Shown in pieces: positions 40,514 to 49,855 of a stretch of 55,892 bases of DNA; positions within the stretch are counted from its first letter, which is position 1; every line of letters starts with the position of its first letter. Source of the stretch: Duganella sp. Root336D2 (lineage in GTDB: Bacteria; Pseudomonadota; Gammaproteobacteria; Burkholderiales; Burkholderiaceae_D). A model generated the notes under the pieces. It was not told where the DNA came from. It saw only the letters and a program-made list of their open reading frames with translations, and searched no databases. The DNA lies in NCBI RefSeq assembly GCF_001425005.1, contig NZ_LMDB01000010.1, positions 1-55,892 on the forward strand, in the 5' to 3' direction. Both the position numbers and the translations under genes were made by a program.

Positions 40514-41746
40514 ATGGATACAGACAACAAAATCCTGCCTTTGAGCGACAGCGTGCAGGAAGCCCTCGCCATCACCAAGCGTGGTGTGGACGAGCTCATC
40601 ATCGAAAGCGAATTCGCTCAAAAACTGGCGCGCTCGGAAAAGACTGGCGTGCCGCTGCGCATCAAGCTTGGCCTGGACCCGACCGCTCCGGACTTGCACC
40701 TGGGACACACCGTGGTGCTGAACAAGATGCGCCAGTTGCAGAACCTGGGCCACCAGGTGATCTTCCTGATCGGCGACTTCACCTCGATGATCGGCGACCC
40801 GTCGGGCCGCAATGTGACCCGTCCGCCGCTGACCCGCGAGCAGATCGAGCTGAACGCCCAGACTTATTTCAAGCAGGCATCGCTGGTGCTGGACGCGGCC
40901 AAGACCGAAATCCGCTACAACTCGGAGTGGTGCGATCCGCTGGGTGCGCGCGGCATGATTCAGTTGTCCTCGCGCTACACCGTGGCGCGCATGATGGAGC
41001 GCGACGACTTTTCCAAGCGTTTCAAGAGCGGCACCCCGATTTCCGTACACGAGTTCCTGTACCCGTTGATGCAGGGTTACGACTCGGTGGCGCTGAAGGC
41101 TGACCTGGAGCTGGGTGGTACCGACCAGAAGTTCAACCTGCTGGTTGGCCGGGAGTTGCAAAAGGATTACGGCCAGGAGCAGCAGTGCATCCTGACCATG
41201 CCGCTGCTGGAAGGCCTGGACGGCGTCGAGAAGATGTCCAAGTCCAAGAACAACTATATTGGTATCACCGAGGCGGCCAACACCATGTTCGCCAAGGTGA
41301 TGTCGATTTCGGACGTGATGATGTGGCGTTACTACGACCTGCTGTCGTGGCAGTCGATCGAGCACGTCGCAGGCCTGAAGAAAGCGATCGAGGGCGGCGC
41401 GAATCCGCGCGATGCCAAGGTGGCGCTGGCGCAGGAAATCGTGGAACGCTTCCACTCGCGCCAGGCGGCAGAAGATGCGCTGGCCGACTTCGTAAATCGC
41501 TCGAAGGGCGGGATTCCGGACGATGTGCCGGAAGTGGCCCTGGCCGGCGCGCCGGTCGGTATCGGCCAGCTGTTGAAGCAGGCGAACCTGTGCGCTTCGA
41601 CCTCTGAGGCGCTGCGCATGATCGACCAGGGTGGCGTGCGTATCGACGGCACTGTGATCAGCGATAAAGCGCTGAAAATTGAGGCAGGCACCTTCGTGCT
41701 GCAGGTTGGCAAGCGCAAGTTTGCTAAAGTGATCCTGTCGGCATGA
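40514..41746 (+). CDS. tyrS: Tyrosyl-tRNA synthetase
   Basis: Charges tRNA-Tyr. 410 aa, long (TyrRS type 2) form. HIGH motif is HLGH within [18 protein letters not shown] motif is present in [12 protein letters not shown]; the C-terminal S4 RNA-binding domain is [30 protein letters not shown]. Start ATG 40514. Overlaps dtd by 4 bases, forming a two-gene operon. Confidence 0.97.
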   Translation: MDTDNKILPLSDSVQEALAITKRGVDELIIESEFAQKLARSEKTGVPLRIKLGLDPTAPDLHLGHTVVLNKMRQLQNLGHQVIFLIGDFTSMIGDPSGRNVTRPPLTREQIELNAQTYFKQASLVLDAAKTEIRYNSEWCDPLGARGMIQLSSRYTVARMMERDDFSKRFKSGTPISVHEFLYPLMQGYDSVALKADLELGGTDQKFNLLVGRELQKDYGQEQQCILTMPLLEGLDGVEKMSKSKNNYIGITEAANTMFAKVMSISDVMMWRYYDLLSWQSIEHVAGLKKAIEGGANPRDAKVALAQEIVERFHSRQAAEDALADFVNRSKGGIPDDVPEVALAGAPVGIGQLLKQANLCASTSEALRMIDQGGVRIDGTVISDKALKIEAGTFVLQVGKRKFAKVILSA

Positions 41747-42189
41747 TCGGGCTGCTGCAGCGGGTTTCGTCTGCCAAAGTTGTTGTTGATGGCGAGACGA
41801 CCGGCGCCATCGACGGCGGCTTGATGGTGCTGGTGTGCGCTGAGAAGGGCGATACGGAGAAGGAGGCGGACCAGTTGCTGGCCAAGCTTTTGTCGTATCG
41901 CGTGTTCTCTGACGATGCGGGCAAAATGAATAAGTCGGTGACGGATGTCGCGGGTGGATTGCTGCTGGTTCCGCAGTTTACGTTGGCGGCGGATACCAAT
42001 TCGGGCACGCGGCCTTCGTTCAGCCCGGCGGCTGCGCCGGCGGATGGCAAGCGCTTGTTTGAGTATTTTGTTGCGCAGGCCCGTGCCAGGCACGCGGTTG
42101 TAGGCACGGGCGTGTTTGGGGCGGATATGAAGGTGTCGCTGACCAATGACGGGCCGGTGACGTTTTGGTTGCAGGTGAATCCTAAATAA
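41743..42189 (+). CDS. dtd: D-aminoacyl-tRNA deacylase
   Basis: Hydrolyses D-Tyr-tRNA and Gly-tRNA(Ala), protecting translation. 148 aa. Signature motifs: [13 protein letters not shown] at the N-terminus, [12 protein letters not shown] (SQxT-like, here PQFT) and [14 protein letters not shown], with GVFGADM near the end. ATGA overlap with tyrS explains its function and start. The stop codon merges with the first bases of the palindromic element that follows. Confidence 0.95.
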   Translation: MIGLLQRVSSAKVVVDGETTGAIDGGLMVLVCAEKGDTEKEADQLLAKLLSYRVFSDDAGKMNKSVTDVAGGLLLVPQFTLAADTNSGTRPSFSPAAAPADGKRLFEYFVAQARARHAVVGTGVFGADMKVSLTNDGPVTFWLQVNPK

Positions 42190-42359
42190 AACCGGTAAAC
42201 CGGGGTCTGACCCGCAGGGTCAGACCCCGTCTGTGCCACTGCCGCAGTGCTGGTTCGAGGCCTTTGATCTTCGCCGAAAGTCAAAAGCCTCGAACCCGCC
42301 CCCAGGCAGGTGAGCAGACAGGGTCTGACCCTGCGGGTCAGACCCAGGTTTACCGGTTT
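42189..42359. repeat. 171-bp palindromic element with two GGGTCTGACCC hairpins
   Basis: Outer arms AAACCGGTAAACC (42189-42201) and GGTTTACCGGTTT (42347-42359) are perfect reverse complements. Inside are two hairpins built from GGGTCTGACCC and GGGTCAGACCC (42202-42228 and 42320-42345) and a central pair GGTTCGAGGC / GCCTCGAACC. The element starts at the last base of the dtd stop codon. A second copy of the same design lies at 46670-46796. Confidence 0.92.
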
Positions 42360-42383
42360 AAAAAAGCAAGCTGGGAGACAAAG

Positions 42384-42998
42384 ATGAAAATCTGGAGCGA
42401 TTCCTTCAAGAATGGCACCGCCATCCCCGGCGACTTTGCTTTCGCCGTGCGCGACAAGGCCACGAAAGTGCGCCTGTCCGCCAACAAGAACCCCCACCTG
42501 GCCTGGTCCGAAGTCCCTTCAGGCACCGAATCCCTGGTCCTGCTCTGCATCGACGGCGACGCCCCGACCGACGGCACCCACGTCAACCAGGAAGGCCACA
42601 CGCTCCCGGCATCGATGCCGCGCGCCGATTTTTACCATTGGTCCCTGGTCGACATCCCCCCGAGCCGCAACAGCATCGCCGCCGGCGAATTCTCGAAAGA
42701 AGTCACGCCCAAAGGCAAACCGGCCACCCTGCCAGCGCCCCTGCGCCACGGCATCAATGACTACACCGGCTGGTTCGCGAGCGACAAGGATATGGCCGGC
42801 GACTATTACGGCTACGACGGCCCATGCCCGCCATGGAACGACGAACGCCCCCACCATTACATTTTCCGCCTGTACGCGCTGGACATCCCGCGCCTGGAGC
42901 TGGAAGGCCGCTTTACCTGCCAGGACGTGCTGCAAGCCATCCATGGCCATATCCTCGACGAGGCGCAGGTGATCGGTAGCTACTCTCTATTTGAATGA
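42384..42998 (+). CDS. YbhB/YbcL family Raf kinase inhibitor-like protein (PEBP)
   Basis: 204 aa. Phosphatidylethanolamine-binding-protein fold: WSDSFKNGTAIPGDFAF at the start, NPHLAWSEVPSGTESLVLLCIDGDAP with the ligand-site Asp, then YDGPCPPWNDERPHHYIFRLYAL. Bacterial members are soluble proteins of uncertain role. I chose the ATG at 42384, which follows a GGGAGA site; the frame before it runs through the palindromic element. Its stop overlaps the next gene by 4 bases. Confidence 0.9.
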   Translation: MKIWSDSFKNGTAIPGDFAFAVRDKATKVRLSANKNPHLAWSEVPSGTESLVLLCIDGDAPTDGTHVNQEGHTLPASMPRADFYHWSLVDIPPSRNSIAAGEFSKEVTPKGKPATLPAPLRHGINDYTGWFASDKDMAGDYYGYDGPCPPWNDERPHHYIFRLYALDIPRLELEGRFTCQDVLQAIHGHILDEAQVIGSYSLFE

Positions 42999-43636
42999 CA
43001 AGAATCCTGTTGATCCGCCACGGCGAAACCGCCTGGAACGCCGTGCGACGCCTGCAAGGCCACACCGATATCCCCCTGAGCCCCATCGGCGAACGCCAGG
43101 CCGAATCCCTGGCGCGCGCGCTGGCGGCCGAGCCGCTGGACGCCATCATCTCCAGCGACCTGGGACGCGCCCGCCAAACCGCGCAGGCGGTAGCCGCGCA
43201 CCATCCCCACCTGCCGCTGCACAGCGACCCCGGCCTGCGCGAGCGCGGCTACGGCGCCTTTGAAGGCCTTCTATATACAGAGATCGCCGAACGCCACCCG
43301 GTCGAATTCGCGGAATGGCAGGCGAGGGACGTGGATGCCGTGATGCCTGCCGGCGAGCGGTTGGCGGAGAGCTTCCGCCAGTTTTACCAGCGCTGCCAGG
43401 ACGGCATTGCGCGCTGGGCCGAACGCTACCCAGAGCAATCGATCCTGATTGTCGCCCATGGCGGCGTGCTCGAATGCGCCTACCGCGCCGCCCGGGGCCT
43501 GTCGATCGACGGCCCGCGCGATTTCCAGGTCAAGAATGCGAGCATCAATCGATTTACCTTTGATAAAGGGATGTTATTGCTTGATCAATGGGGCGAGGTT
43601 GCGCACCTGTCCACCAGCCTGGACGACATTGTTTAA
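42995..43636 (+). CDS. Histidine phosphatase family protein
   Basis: 213 aa, phosphoglycerate-mutase-like fold. RHGETAWN near the N-terminus carries the phosphorylated His; SSDLGRARQTA, GYGAFEGL and VAHGGVLECAYR supply the other catalytic residues. It resembles GpmB/CobC-type phosphatases; the substrate is not clear. ATGA overlap with the YbhB-like gene. Confidence 0.9.
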   Translation: MTRILLIRHGETAWNAVRRLQGHTDIPLSPIGERQAESLARALAAEPLDAIISSDLGRARQTAQAVAAHHPHLPLHSDPGLRERGYGAFEGLLYTEIAERHPVEFAEWQARDVDAVMPAGERLAESFRQFYQRCQDGIARWAERYPEQSILIVAHGGVLECAYRAARGLSIDGPRDFQVKNASINRFTFDKGMLLLDQWGEVAHLSTSLDDIV

Positions 43637-43710
43637 AAAAGTGCTTAGTTTTTGGGCAGGGCATCGGTTAAAATAGCCCCCTTTCCCGCACTGTCTTACG
43701 GATTTGTTAA

Positions 43711-44727
43711 GTGAATATCGGACCTCACGAGCTCCGCAATAACGTCTTTGTCGCGCCTATGGCTGGTGTGACGGACCGCCCGTTCCGCCAATTGTGCAAG
43801 GAGCTGGGTGCGGGGTATGCCGTGTCCGAGATGGCTGCATCCAACCCCCGCCTGTGGGCCAGCGAGAAGTCGTCGCGCCGCACCGACCACACCGGCGAGA
43901 TGGAGCCGAAGGCTGTGCAGATCGCGGGCGCGGTGCCGGAAGAACTGGCCGATTGCGCCAAGTTCAACGTCGACCGCGGCGCCCAGATCATCGATATCAA
44001 CATGGGCTGCCCGGTGAAAAAGGTCTGCAACAACTGGTGCGGCTCCGCCCTGTTGCAGCACGAAGACCTGGTCCAGCGCATCCTGGAAGCGGTGGTGCCG
44101 GCCGTGAACGTGCCGGTCACCCTGAAATTCCGCACCGGCTGGAACCGGGAAAACAAGAACGCCCTGCGCATCGCCCGCATCGCCGAGCAAGCCGGCATCC
44201 AGATGCTGACGCTGCACGGCCGTACCCGTGCCGACGGCTATACCGGCGACGCCGAATACGACACCATAGCCGCCGTCAAGGCCGCAGTGAGCATTCCCGT
44301 GGTCGCCAACGGCGACATCACTACCCCTGAAAAAGCGCGTTATGTGCTCGACAAGACCGGCGCCGACGCCGTGATGATCGGACGCGCTGCCCAGGGACGC
44401 CCATGGATCTTCCGCGAGATCGACCATTTCCTCCGTACCGGCGAACACCTGCCGGCGCCGCTGGTGGCCGAAGTACGCAAGCTGATGGACGAACACCTGC
44501 AGGCCCACTACGCCTTCTACGGCGAATTCCTGGGCGTGCGCACCGCGCGCAAGCATATTGGCTGGTACGTGCGCGACCTCCCGGGCGGGGAGGAATTCCG
44601 GCAGGAGATGAACCGCCTCGAGTCGACCGCAGAACAACTGCGCGCAGTCGACAGTTTCTTCGAATCCCAATGGAAGTACGGCGACCGGTTACAATACCGC
44701 CTCGCCGAAGAACCGCTGGCTGCGTGA
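43711..44727 (+). CDS. dusB: tRNA-dihydrouridine synthase B
   Basis: Flavin-dependent reduction of specific uridines in the tRNA D-loop. 338 aa. FMN barrel motifs: VAPMAGVTDRPFR, INMGCPVKKVCN with the catalytic Cys region, TLHGRTRADGYTGDAEY, and ANGDITTPE, GADAVMIGRAAQGRPW. The start is GTG at 43711. Together with the downstream fis it forms the classic dusB-fis operon of proteobacteria (43-bp gap). Confidence 0.95.
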   Translation: MNIGPHELRNNVFVAPMAGVTDRPFRQLCKELGAGYAVSEMAASNPRLWASEKSSRRTDHTGEMEPKAVQIAGAVPEELADCAKFNVDRGAQIIDINMGCPVKKVCNNWCGSALLQHEDLVQRILEAVVPAVNVPVTLKFRTGWNRENKNALRIARIAEQAGIQMLTLHGRTRADGYTGDAEYDTIAAVKAAVSIPVVANGDITTPEKARYVLDKTGADAVMIGRAAQGRPWIFREIDHFLRTGEHLPAPLVAEVRKLMDEHLQAHYAFYGEFLGVRTARKHIGWYVRDLPGGEEFRQEMNRLESTAEQLRAVDSFFESQWKYGDRLQYRLAEEPLAA

Positions 44728-44770
44728 ACCGCGCCTGCATTGGCAAATATTTAGCAAGATCGATAAGAAA

Positions 44771-45004
44771 ATGAGCAAAGAAAGCATTCAGGAAGTAGTC
44801 CAGAAAAGCCTGGAAGACTACTTCAATGACCTGGGCGAGCAGCAAGCATCGAACGTGTACGACATGGTAGTGATGACCGTTGAGCGTCCGATCCTCGAAG
44901 TGGTGATGGGCCGCGCCGACGGCAACCAGTCGCATGCAGCCCAGATGCTGGGTATTAATCGCAATACTTTGCGCAAGAAATTACAGGAACACGGCCTGCT
45001 GTAA
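44771..45004 (+). CDS. fis: Fis family DNA-binding protein
   Basis: 77 aa, shorter than E. coli Fis (98 aa) as usual in betaproteobacteria. The C-terminal helix-turn-helix is NQSHAAQMLGINRNTLRKKL; the N-terminal half holds the dimer helices. Nucleoid-associated regulator of growth-phase transcription and recombination. Follows dusB in the standard order. Confidence 0.93.
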   Translation: MSKESIQEVVQKSLEDYFNDLGEQQASNVYDMVVMTVERPILEVVMGRADGNQSHAAQMLGINRNTLRKKLQEHGLL

Positions 45005-45094
45005 GGCTGATTCCGCGTCCCGGTCCCTATTGGCCGCGACGGCCCGTGGGGCCGGTTGGTGTGTACAGATTTCCGTAACCTTCCCCCCACAGCT

Positions 45095-46669
45095 ATGATC
45101 AAACAAGCTCTCATCTCCGTATCCGACAAGACCGGCGTGCTGGATTTCGCCAAGGCCTTGGCGGCCATGGGCGTCAACATCCTGTCCACCGGCGGTACCG
45201 CGAAACTGCTGGCCGATAACGGCGTGCCGGTCACCGAAGTGGCTGACTACACCGGTTTCCCGGAAATGCTGGATGGCCGCGTGAAGACGCTGCACCCGAA
45301 AGTCCACGGCGGCATCCTGGCCCGCCGCGACTTCCCTGAGCACGTCGCCAAGCTGGAAGAGCACAGCATCCCGACCATCGACATGGTAGTGGTGAACCTG
45401 TACCCGTTCCAGGCGACCGTGGCCAAGGCCGAGTGCTCGCTGGAAGACGCGATTGAGAACATCGACATCGGCGGCCCGGCCATGCTGCGCTCCGCAGCCA
45501 AGAACCACAAGGACGTGGTGGTGATCTGCGACCCGACCGACTACGGCGTGGTGCTGGCGGAGATGAAGGGCACCGACAACGCCCCCGGTTACGTTTCCTA
45601 CGAAACCCGCTTTGGCCTGGCGAAGAAGGTCTACGCGCACACCGCGCAGTACGACGGCGCCATTACCAACTACTTCTCCAGCCTGGGCCCGGACCGCAAG
45701 CACGAAACCCGTTCCGCCTACCCGGCAACCCTGAACGTGGCCTTCGAAAAAGTGCAGGACATGCGCTACGGCGAAAACCCGCACCAGTCGGCTGCCTTCT
45801 ACCGCGACCTGGCTCCGGTAGCCGGCGCACTGGCCAACTACCGCCAGCTGCAGGGCAAGGAACTGTCCTTCAACAACATTGCCGACGCTGACGCAGCGTG
45901 GGAATGCGTGAAGTCCATGGGCTCCACCGCTTGCGTGATCATCAAGCACGCCAACCCATGCGGCGTAGCCCTGGGCGCGAACGCACTGGAAGCCTACCAG
46001 CGCGCACTGAAGACCGACCCGACCTCCGCTTTCGGCGGCATCATCGCCTTCAACGTGGAAGTGGACGGCGCAGCAGCTGCCGAACTGGCCAAGCTGTTCG
46101 TGGAAGTACTGATCGCTCCATCGTTCACCGCCGAAGCGCGCCAGATCATGTCGGCCAAGCAGAACGTACGCCTGCTGGAGATTCCACTGGGCGAGGGCGT
46201 GAACGCGATGGACTTCAAGCGCGTGGGCGGCGGCCTGCTGGTGCAGTCGGCTGACTCGAAGAACGTGCTGCCATCGGAAGTGCGCGTAGTGAGCAAGCTG
46301 CAACCTACCCAGCAGCAACTGGCTGACCTGATGTTTGCATGGCGCGTGGCCAAATACGTGAAGTCGAATGCTATCGTCTTCTGCGGCGGTAATATGACCC
46401 TTGGCGTTGGCGCGGGCCAGATGTCGCGTATCGACTCGGCACGCATCGCTTCGATCAAGGCGCAGAATGCCGGCCTGTCGCTGCAGGGTTCCGCTGTAGC
46501 GTCCGACGCATTCTTCCCATTCCGCGACGGCCTGGATGTGGTAGTTGATGCAGGTGCAACCTGCGTGATCCACCCGGGCGGCTCCATGCGCGACCAGGAA
46601 GTGATCGATGCCGCCGACGAGCGCGGCGTGGTGATGCTGTACACCGGCACCCGCCATTTCCGTCACTAA
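45095..46669 (+). CDS. purH: Bifunctional AICAR formyltransferase/IMP cyclohydrolase
   Basis: Last two steps of purine synthesis. 524 aa. N-terminal IMP cyclohydrolase domain ([40 protein letters not shown]), then the AICAR transformylase domain with [24 protein letters not shown] (catalytic Lys-His) and a late [11 protein letters not shown]. The ATG at 45095 gives the canonical [12 protein letters not shown]; a longer frame is not conserved. Stop is followed at once by the palindromic element of 46670. Confidence 0.97.
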   Translation: MIKQALISVSDKTGVLDFAKALAAMGVNILSTGGTAKLLADNGVPVTEVADYTGFPEMLDGRVKTLHPKVHGGILARRDFPEHVAKLEEHSIPTIDMVVVNLYPFQATVAKAECSLEDAIENIDIGGPAMLRSAAKNHKDVVVICDPTDYGVVLAEMKGTDNAPGYVSYETRFGLAKKVYAHTAQYDGAITNYFSSLGPDRKHETRSAYPATLNVAFEKVQDMRYGENPHQSAAFYRDLAPVAGALANYRQLQGKELSFNNIADADAAWECVKSMGSTACVIIKHANPCGVALGANALEAYQRALKTDPTSAFGGIIAFNVEVDGAAAAELAKLFVEVLIAPSFTAEARQIMSAKQNVRLLEIPLGEGVNAMDFKRVGGGLLVQSADSKNVLPSEVRVVSKLQPTQQQLADLMFAWRVAKYVKSNAIVFCGGNMTLGVGAGQMSRIDSARIASIKAQNAGLSLQGSAVASDAFFPFRDGLDVVVDAGATCVIHPGGSMRDQEVIDAADERGVVMLYTGTRHFRH

Positions 46670-46796
46670 AAACCGGCAAACCAGGGTCTGACCCAAGGGT
46701 CAGACCCGCCTGTTCGAAGGCCGACGGTGATTTTTTCGGCCGCGGGCGGTGAAAAAGCGGGTCTGACCCTTGGGTCAGACCCAGACTTACCGGTTT
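46670..46796. repeat. 127-bp palindromic element, sister of the 42189 element
   Basis: Outer arms AAACCGGCAAACC (46670-46682) and TTACCGGTTT (46787-46796); two hairpins GGGTCTGACCC-AA-GGGTCAGACCC (46684-46707) and GGGTCTGACCC-TT-GGGTCAGACCC (46759-46782). It begins directly after the purH stop and ends 18 bases before the ruvC ATG. A TAAAAT (46803-46808) just past its end may be the -10 of a ruvC promoter. Confidence 0.92.
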
Positions 46797-46814
46797 CTGC
46801 CGTAAAATCCGGGA

Positions 46815-47351
46815 ATGATTATTCTCGGCATCGACCCCGGCTTGCGCACCACTGGCTTTGGCGTCATCCAAAAAGTGGGCAACAAGCTGCGCTACATCGC
46901 CTCCGGCACCATCAAGAGCGGCGAAGGCGACCTGCCGCAGCGGCTTAAAGTCATCCTCGATGGCGTGGCCGAAGTCGCCGCCACCTACAAGCCCGATTGC
47001 GCCGCAATCGAAAAAGTCTTCGTCAACGTCAATCCCCAATCCACGCTGCTGCTCGGCCAAGCCCGCGGCGCCGCGATTTGCGCACTGGTGACGCACGACC
47101 TCAAAGTCGCCGAATACTCCCCGACGCAGCTGAAGCAAGCTGTCGTCGGCACCGGCCGCGCCACCAAGGCGCAGGTGCAGGACATGGTTGCACGCCTGCT
47201 TACGCTGCCCGGCCTGCCCGGCACCGACGCCGCCGACGCCCTCGGTATCGCCATCTGCCATGCCAACAGCCAGGCCACACTGGCCGTCGTCACCAACGCC
47301 CATCCCGCCCTGTCCGGACTACGCATGAAGCGCGGCCGCCTGGTGGGCTAA
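46815..47351 (+). CDS. ruvC: Holliday junction endonuclease RuvC
   Basis: Cuts four-way DNA junctions during recombination. 178 aa. Catalytic acidic residues in [14 protein letters not shown] (Asp7), [22 protein letters not shown] (Glu), and [14 protein letters not shown] (Asp-x2-Asp). Usually followed by ruvA and ruvB; here ruvA follows by 22 bases but ruvB does not. Confidence 0.97.
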   Translation: MIILGIDPGLRTTGFGVIQKVGNKLRYIASGTIKSGEGDLPQRLKVILDGVAEVAATYKPDCAAIEKVFVNVNPQSTLLLGQARGAAICALVTHDLKVAEYSPTQLKQAVVGTGRATKAQVQDMVARLLTLPGLPGTDAADALGIAICHANSQATLAVVTNAHPALSGLRMKRGRLVG

Positions 47352-47373
47352 CCGCACCCCAAAAGGAAGAACA

Positions 47374-47952
47374 ATGATCGGACGTCTCACCGGCATCCTG
47401 CTCGAAAAGAATCCCCCGCAACTGCTGGTAGACGTGCAAGGCGTCGGCTACGAAGTCGACGTGCCGATGTCCACCTTCTACAACCTGCCCGGCGTAGGCG
47501 AGAAGGTAAGCCTGTTCACGCACTTGACGATCCGCGAAGACGCTCACCTGCTGTTCGGCTTTGGCAACGCCGAAGAACGCGCCGTGTTCCGCCAACTGAT
47601 CAAGATCAGCGGCGTCGGCGCGCGCACCGCGCTGTCAATCCTGTCAGGCCTATCGATTGCCGACCTGGCGCACGCCGTGACGCTGCAGGAAGCCGGCCGC
47701 CTGGTGAAAATCCCCGGCATCGGCAAGAAGACTGCGGAACGCCTGCTGCTGGAATTGAAGGGCAAGCTCGGTGCTGATATCGGCGCTGCTGGAGCGCACC
47801 AGGTCCACGATTCGCAGTCCGACATCCTTAACGCGCTTCTGGCGCTGGGCTATTCCGACAAGGAAGCCTCGCTTGCGCTGAAGACCGTGCCCGCAGGTTC
47901 CTCGGTCTCCGACGGCATCAAGCAGGCGCTCAAGGCATTGTCCAAAGGCTAA
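47374..47952 (+). CDS. ruvA: Holliday junction DNA helicase subunit RuvA
   Basis: Binds the junction as tetramer and loads the RuvB motor. 192 aa. N-terminal OB-fold ([31 protein letters not shown]), two helix-hairpin-helix motifs ([37 protein letters not shown]), and the C-terminal RuvB-contact domain ([13 protein letters not shown]). ruvB would be expected next, but a streptothricin acetyltransferase-like gene and an integron occupy that place. Confidence 0.97.
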   Translation: MIGRLTGILLEKNPPQLLVDVQGVGYEVDVPMSTFYNLPGVGEKVSLFTHLTIREDAHLLFGFGNAEERAVFRQLIKISGVGARTALSILSGLSIADLAHAVTLQEAGRLVKIPGIGKKTAERLLLELKGKLGADIGAAGAHQVHDSQSDILNALLALGYSDKEASLALKTVPAGSSVSDGIKQALKALSKG

Positions 47953-47961
47953 ACGCTGTTG

Positions 47962-48474
47962 ATGGAAATCGTCCGCCTTAATGACGAGGGGCCGTGCCGG
48001 CTGGACCATGAAGAGAATGGTTTCACCTCCAACGAAGTGTTCGACATCTCCCTCATTGATGGCGAAATTCGCATGTCTACGCGAAGCGTCGAGCAATTCA
48101 CCAAGAGCTATGAGTCTGATGATTCACCGGCGGAGGGTGTCGAGTCGTACGGCGCACTCGTTGACGGCACCCTGGCCGGCAAGATCGAACTTGCGGCGGC
48201 ATGGAACGGCCTCGGTTCGATTGAGCAAATCGTTGTGGCCCGCGAGTTTCGCCAACACGGTATCGCCACTGAATTGATCACCTTCGCAAAAGCGTGGACC
48301 CTGGAGAAGCAACTCAAGGGACTTCGTCTTGAAACGCAGACCAATAATGTCGCGGCCTGCAAACTCTACTTCCGAAACGGCTTCGAAATCGGCGGCTTCG
48401 ACAAGCTGACATATCGCACCCAGCCGGAGGTGAGCGGCGAAACAGCACTCTATTTGTACTGGTTCGCCACCTAA
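47962..48474 (+). CDS. GNAT acetyltransferase, Sat2-like streptothricin acetyltransferase
   Basis: 170 aa. The GNAT acetyl-CoA loop is [16 protein letters not shown]; the region [22 protein letters not shown] and the ending [20 protein letters not shown] match, from memory, the pattern of the integron-borne Sat2/SatA streptothricin acetyltransferases (same length class of about 174 aa). It would acetylate the beta-lysine side chain of streptothricin; specificity is inferred. ATG 47962, 9 bases after ruvA, no obvious strong ribosome site. There is no attC before or after it, so it is not a cassette, yet it abuts the integrase gene tail to tail (4-base overlap). Confidence 0.85.
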   Translation: MEIVRLNDEGPCRLDHEENGFTSNEVFDISLIDGEIRMSTRSVEQFTKSYESDDSPAEGVESYGALVDGTLAGKIELAAAWNGLGSIEQIVVAREFRQHGIATELITFAKAWTLEKQLKGLRLETQTNNVAACKLYFRNGFEIGGFDKLTYRTQPEVSGETALYLYWFAT

Positions 48475-49436
48475 CGGTCTAAAGGGCTTAGCACCGCATT
48501 GCCGCCACGGTTTGGCACGTGTGTGTAGATCTGGGTTGTACGAACGTCTTTGTGGCCGAGTAGTTCCTGGACGGTCCGAATGTCGTAGCCACTTTGCAGC
48601 AAGTGCGTTGCAAAACTATGCCGCAGCGAATGCGGCGTGACCTTCTTCTGGATATTTGCGTCTTGCGCCGCTTGCTTCACAGCGCGCTGCACGCGTTGTT
48701 CATCGATGTGGTGCCGCCTGAGGGCTCCCGAGCGCGGATCTTCCGAAAAACCGTCGGCTGGAAAGATGTATTGCCATTTCCATTCCCGCGCAGCAGCTGG
48801 ATATTTTCGATCCAATGCAAACGGAAGATACACCTCGCCGCCTCCCTGATCGCAGTCGCGCTGATGCTGAAGCTTGACCAACTCCGAATGGGATTTGAGC
48901 GGAACAATGAGAGAGCCGGGCAACATGGTCACGCGATCCTTGGCACCTTTACCACTGCGGATAGTGATCTGCCGCATATCGAAGTCAATATCGAGAACGC
49001 GCAGGCGGCATGCTTCCATGAGGCGCATTCCGCTGCCATAAAGCAGCGAGGCGATTAGCCAGGTTTCGCTCTTCATGTGCGAAAGCAGGGTTCTGGTTTC
49101 ATCGACAGTCAAAACGGTTGGCAGGCACTGGGGCTGCTTGGCTGCGACGACGTCTTTCAACCAATCGACCTCAAGTCTCAGGACCTTTTGATAAAGAAAG
49201 AGGACGGCGGACTTCGCTTGGGACTGTGTCGAGGCCGCAACCCTCCGGTCAACAGCAAGATGGGTTAAAAATTCCTCGATTTCGGTTTTCCCCATCTCGG
49301 AGGGATGCCGCTTCTTATGAAAAAGGATGAAGCGGCGAATCCAATCCACGTACGCTTCTTCAGTTCGAATGCTGTAATGCATGGTGCGGATCAATGCTCG
49401 CACCTGGTCCAGCAGCTTAGGCTCATTTGGTGGCAT
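48471..49436 (-). CDS. intI: Integron integrase IntI
   Basis: Tyrosine recombinase that inserts cassettes at attI by attI x attC recombination. 321 aa, full length. Core-binding domain about 1-95 ([22 protein letters not shown]), catalytic residues Arg138 ([13 protein letters not shown]), His269-Arg272 ([13 protein letters not shown]), His295 ([10 protein letters not shown]) and Tyr304. The extra patch specific to integron integrases is present at about 219-255 ([36 protein letters not shown]). GGAG precedes the ATG at 49436. It reads away from the cassettes, the usual layout. No LexA box (CTGT-N8-ACAG) was seen in its upstream region. Confidence 0.97.
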   Translation of the reverse strand: MPPNEPKLLDQVRALIRTMHYSIRTEEAYVDWIRRFILFHKKRHPSEMGKTEIEEFLTHLAVDRRVAASTQSQAKSAVLFLYQKVLRLEVDWLKDVVAAKQPQCLPTVLTVDETRTLLSHMKSETWLIASLLYGSGMRLMEACRLRVLDIDFDMRQITIRSGKGAKDRVTMLPGSLIVPLKSHSELVKLQHQRDCDQGGGEVYLPFALDRKYPAAAREWKWQYIFPADGFSEDPRSGALRRHHIDEQRVQRAVKQAAQDANIQKKVTPHSLRHSFATHLLQSGYDIRTVQELLGHKDVRTTQIYTHVPNRGGNAVLSPLDR

Positions 49437-49499
49437 GACATAATTCTCCGGTATTAGGACGAATTATGTTCATCGACTTTCAGGCTGCGGGTTTGGACA

Positions 49500-49528
49500 T
49501 TGATCAATAGGCCATTAGGCGTCATAAT
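49500..49528 (+). promoter_or_regulatory. Candidate cassette promoter Pc
   Basis: TTGATC (49500-49505) and CATAAT (49523-49528) with 17-bp spacing, upstream of attI and pointing into the cassettes. In most integrons Pc lies in intI or attI. This match is moderate only. Confidence 0.45.
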
Positions 49529-49572
49529 GAAATTTATTAAAACGTCAATATGACGTCGACTTTACGTTGGCC
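49519..49572 (+). other. Putative attI recombination site
   Basis: The core GTTGGCC (49566-49572, fits GTTRRRY) lies where cassette 1 begins, with crossover expected after the G at 49566. Upstream are repeated CGTCA motifs (49520-49524, 49543-49547) and the inverted pair ACGTCA-ATA-TGACGT (49542-49556), candidate integrase binding sites. The left limit is arbitrary. Confidence 0.7.
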
Positions 49573-49584
49573 ATCGCTGTGAAC

Positions 49585-49845
49585 ATGATGCACGCTTCGT
49601 CTTCTTCGCTTGGCTCCAAGGCCCGCTACTCGCCCTCCATGGCTATCGGTGGCGATTGTGCCGTTGGCGGCACCACCACTTTAGGCAAGCGCGAGCCGGT
49701 GCGGTATGCTGGCGTTTTTACGGGCACATTCGCGGATGTGCAATCGGTTGGTCATTCGCTGCGAGTTCACACGCGTGTCCAACTTCCCGCTCAACCGGAC
49801 GGCTTACGCGCTGCGCGCTCCAGCCGCCGGTTAGCATCACGTTAG
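49585..49845 (+). CDS. Cassette 1 frame running into attC, doubtful gene
   Basis: Cassette 1 spans 49567-49841. The only sizeable frame starts at ATG 49585 (MMHASSSSLGSKARYSPSM), has no strong ribosome site, and reads right through the attC to stop at the TAG inside the next cassette start. The protein (86 aa, low complexity, Ser/Arg/Gly-rich) matches nothing I know. The cassette may be without a gene, or may carry a short non-coding function. Confidence 0.25.
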   Translation: MMHASSSSLGSKARYSPSMAIGGDCAVGGTTTLGKREPVRYAGVFTGTFADVQSVGHSLRVHTRVQLPAQPDGLRAARSSRRLASR

Positions 49846-49847
49846 AG
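49777..49847 (+). other. attC site 1 (71 bp)
   Basis: R'' box GTCCAAC (49777-49783) and R' box GTTAGAG (49841-49847). Its inner part CCGGACGGCTTACGCGCTG... with complement CAGCCGCCGG forms the hairpin; the same inner sequence is found in attC 4. R'' complement (GTTGGAC) matches the cassette's own start GTTGGCC at six of seven bases. Confidence 0.82.
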
Positions 49848-49855
49848 CGCACCAC

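Noticed and set aside
47953..48480. The sat-like gene as a gene cassette
   Set aside because: No attC or GTTRRRY core either side; it is on the wrong side of intI and 9 bases from ruvA.
49437..49565. LexA-binding site controlling intI
   Set aside because: No CTGT-N8-ACAG match upstream of intI, so SOS control is not supported from sequence.
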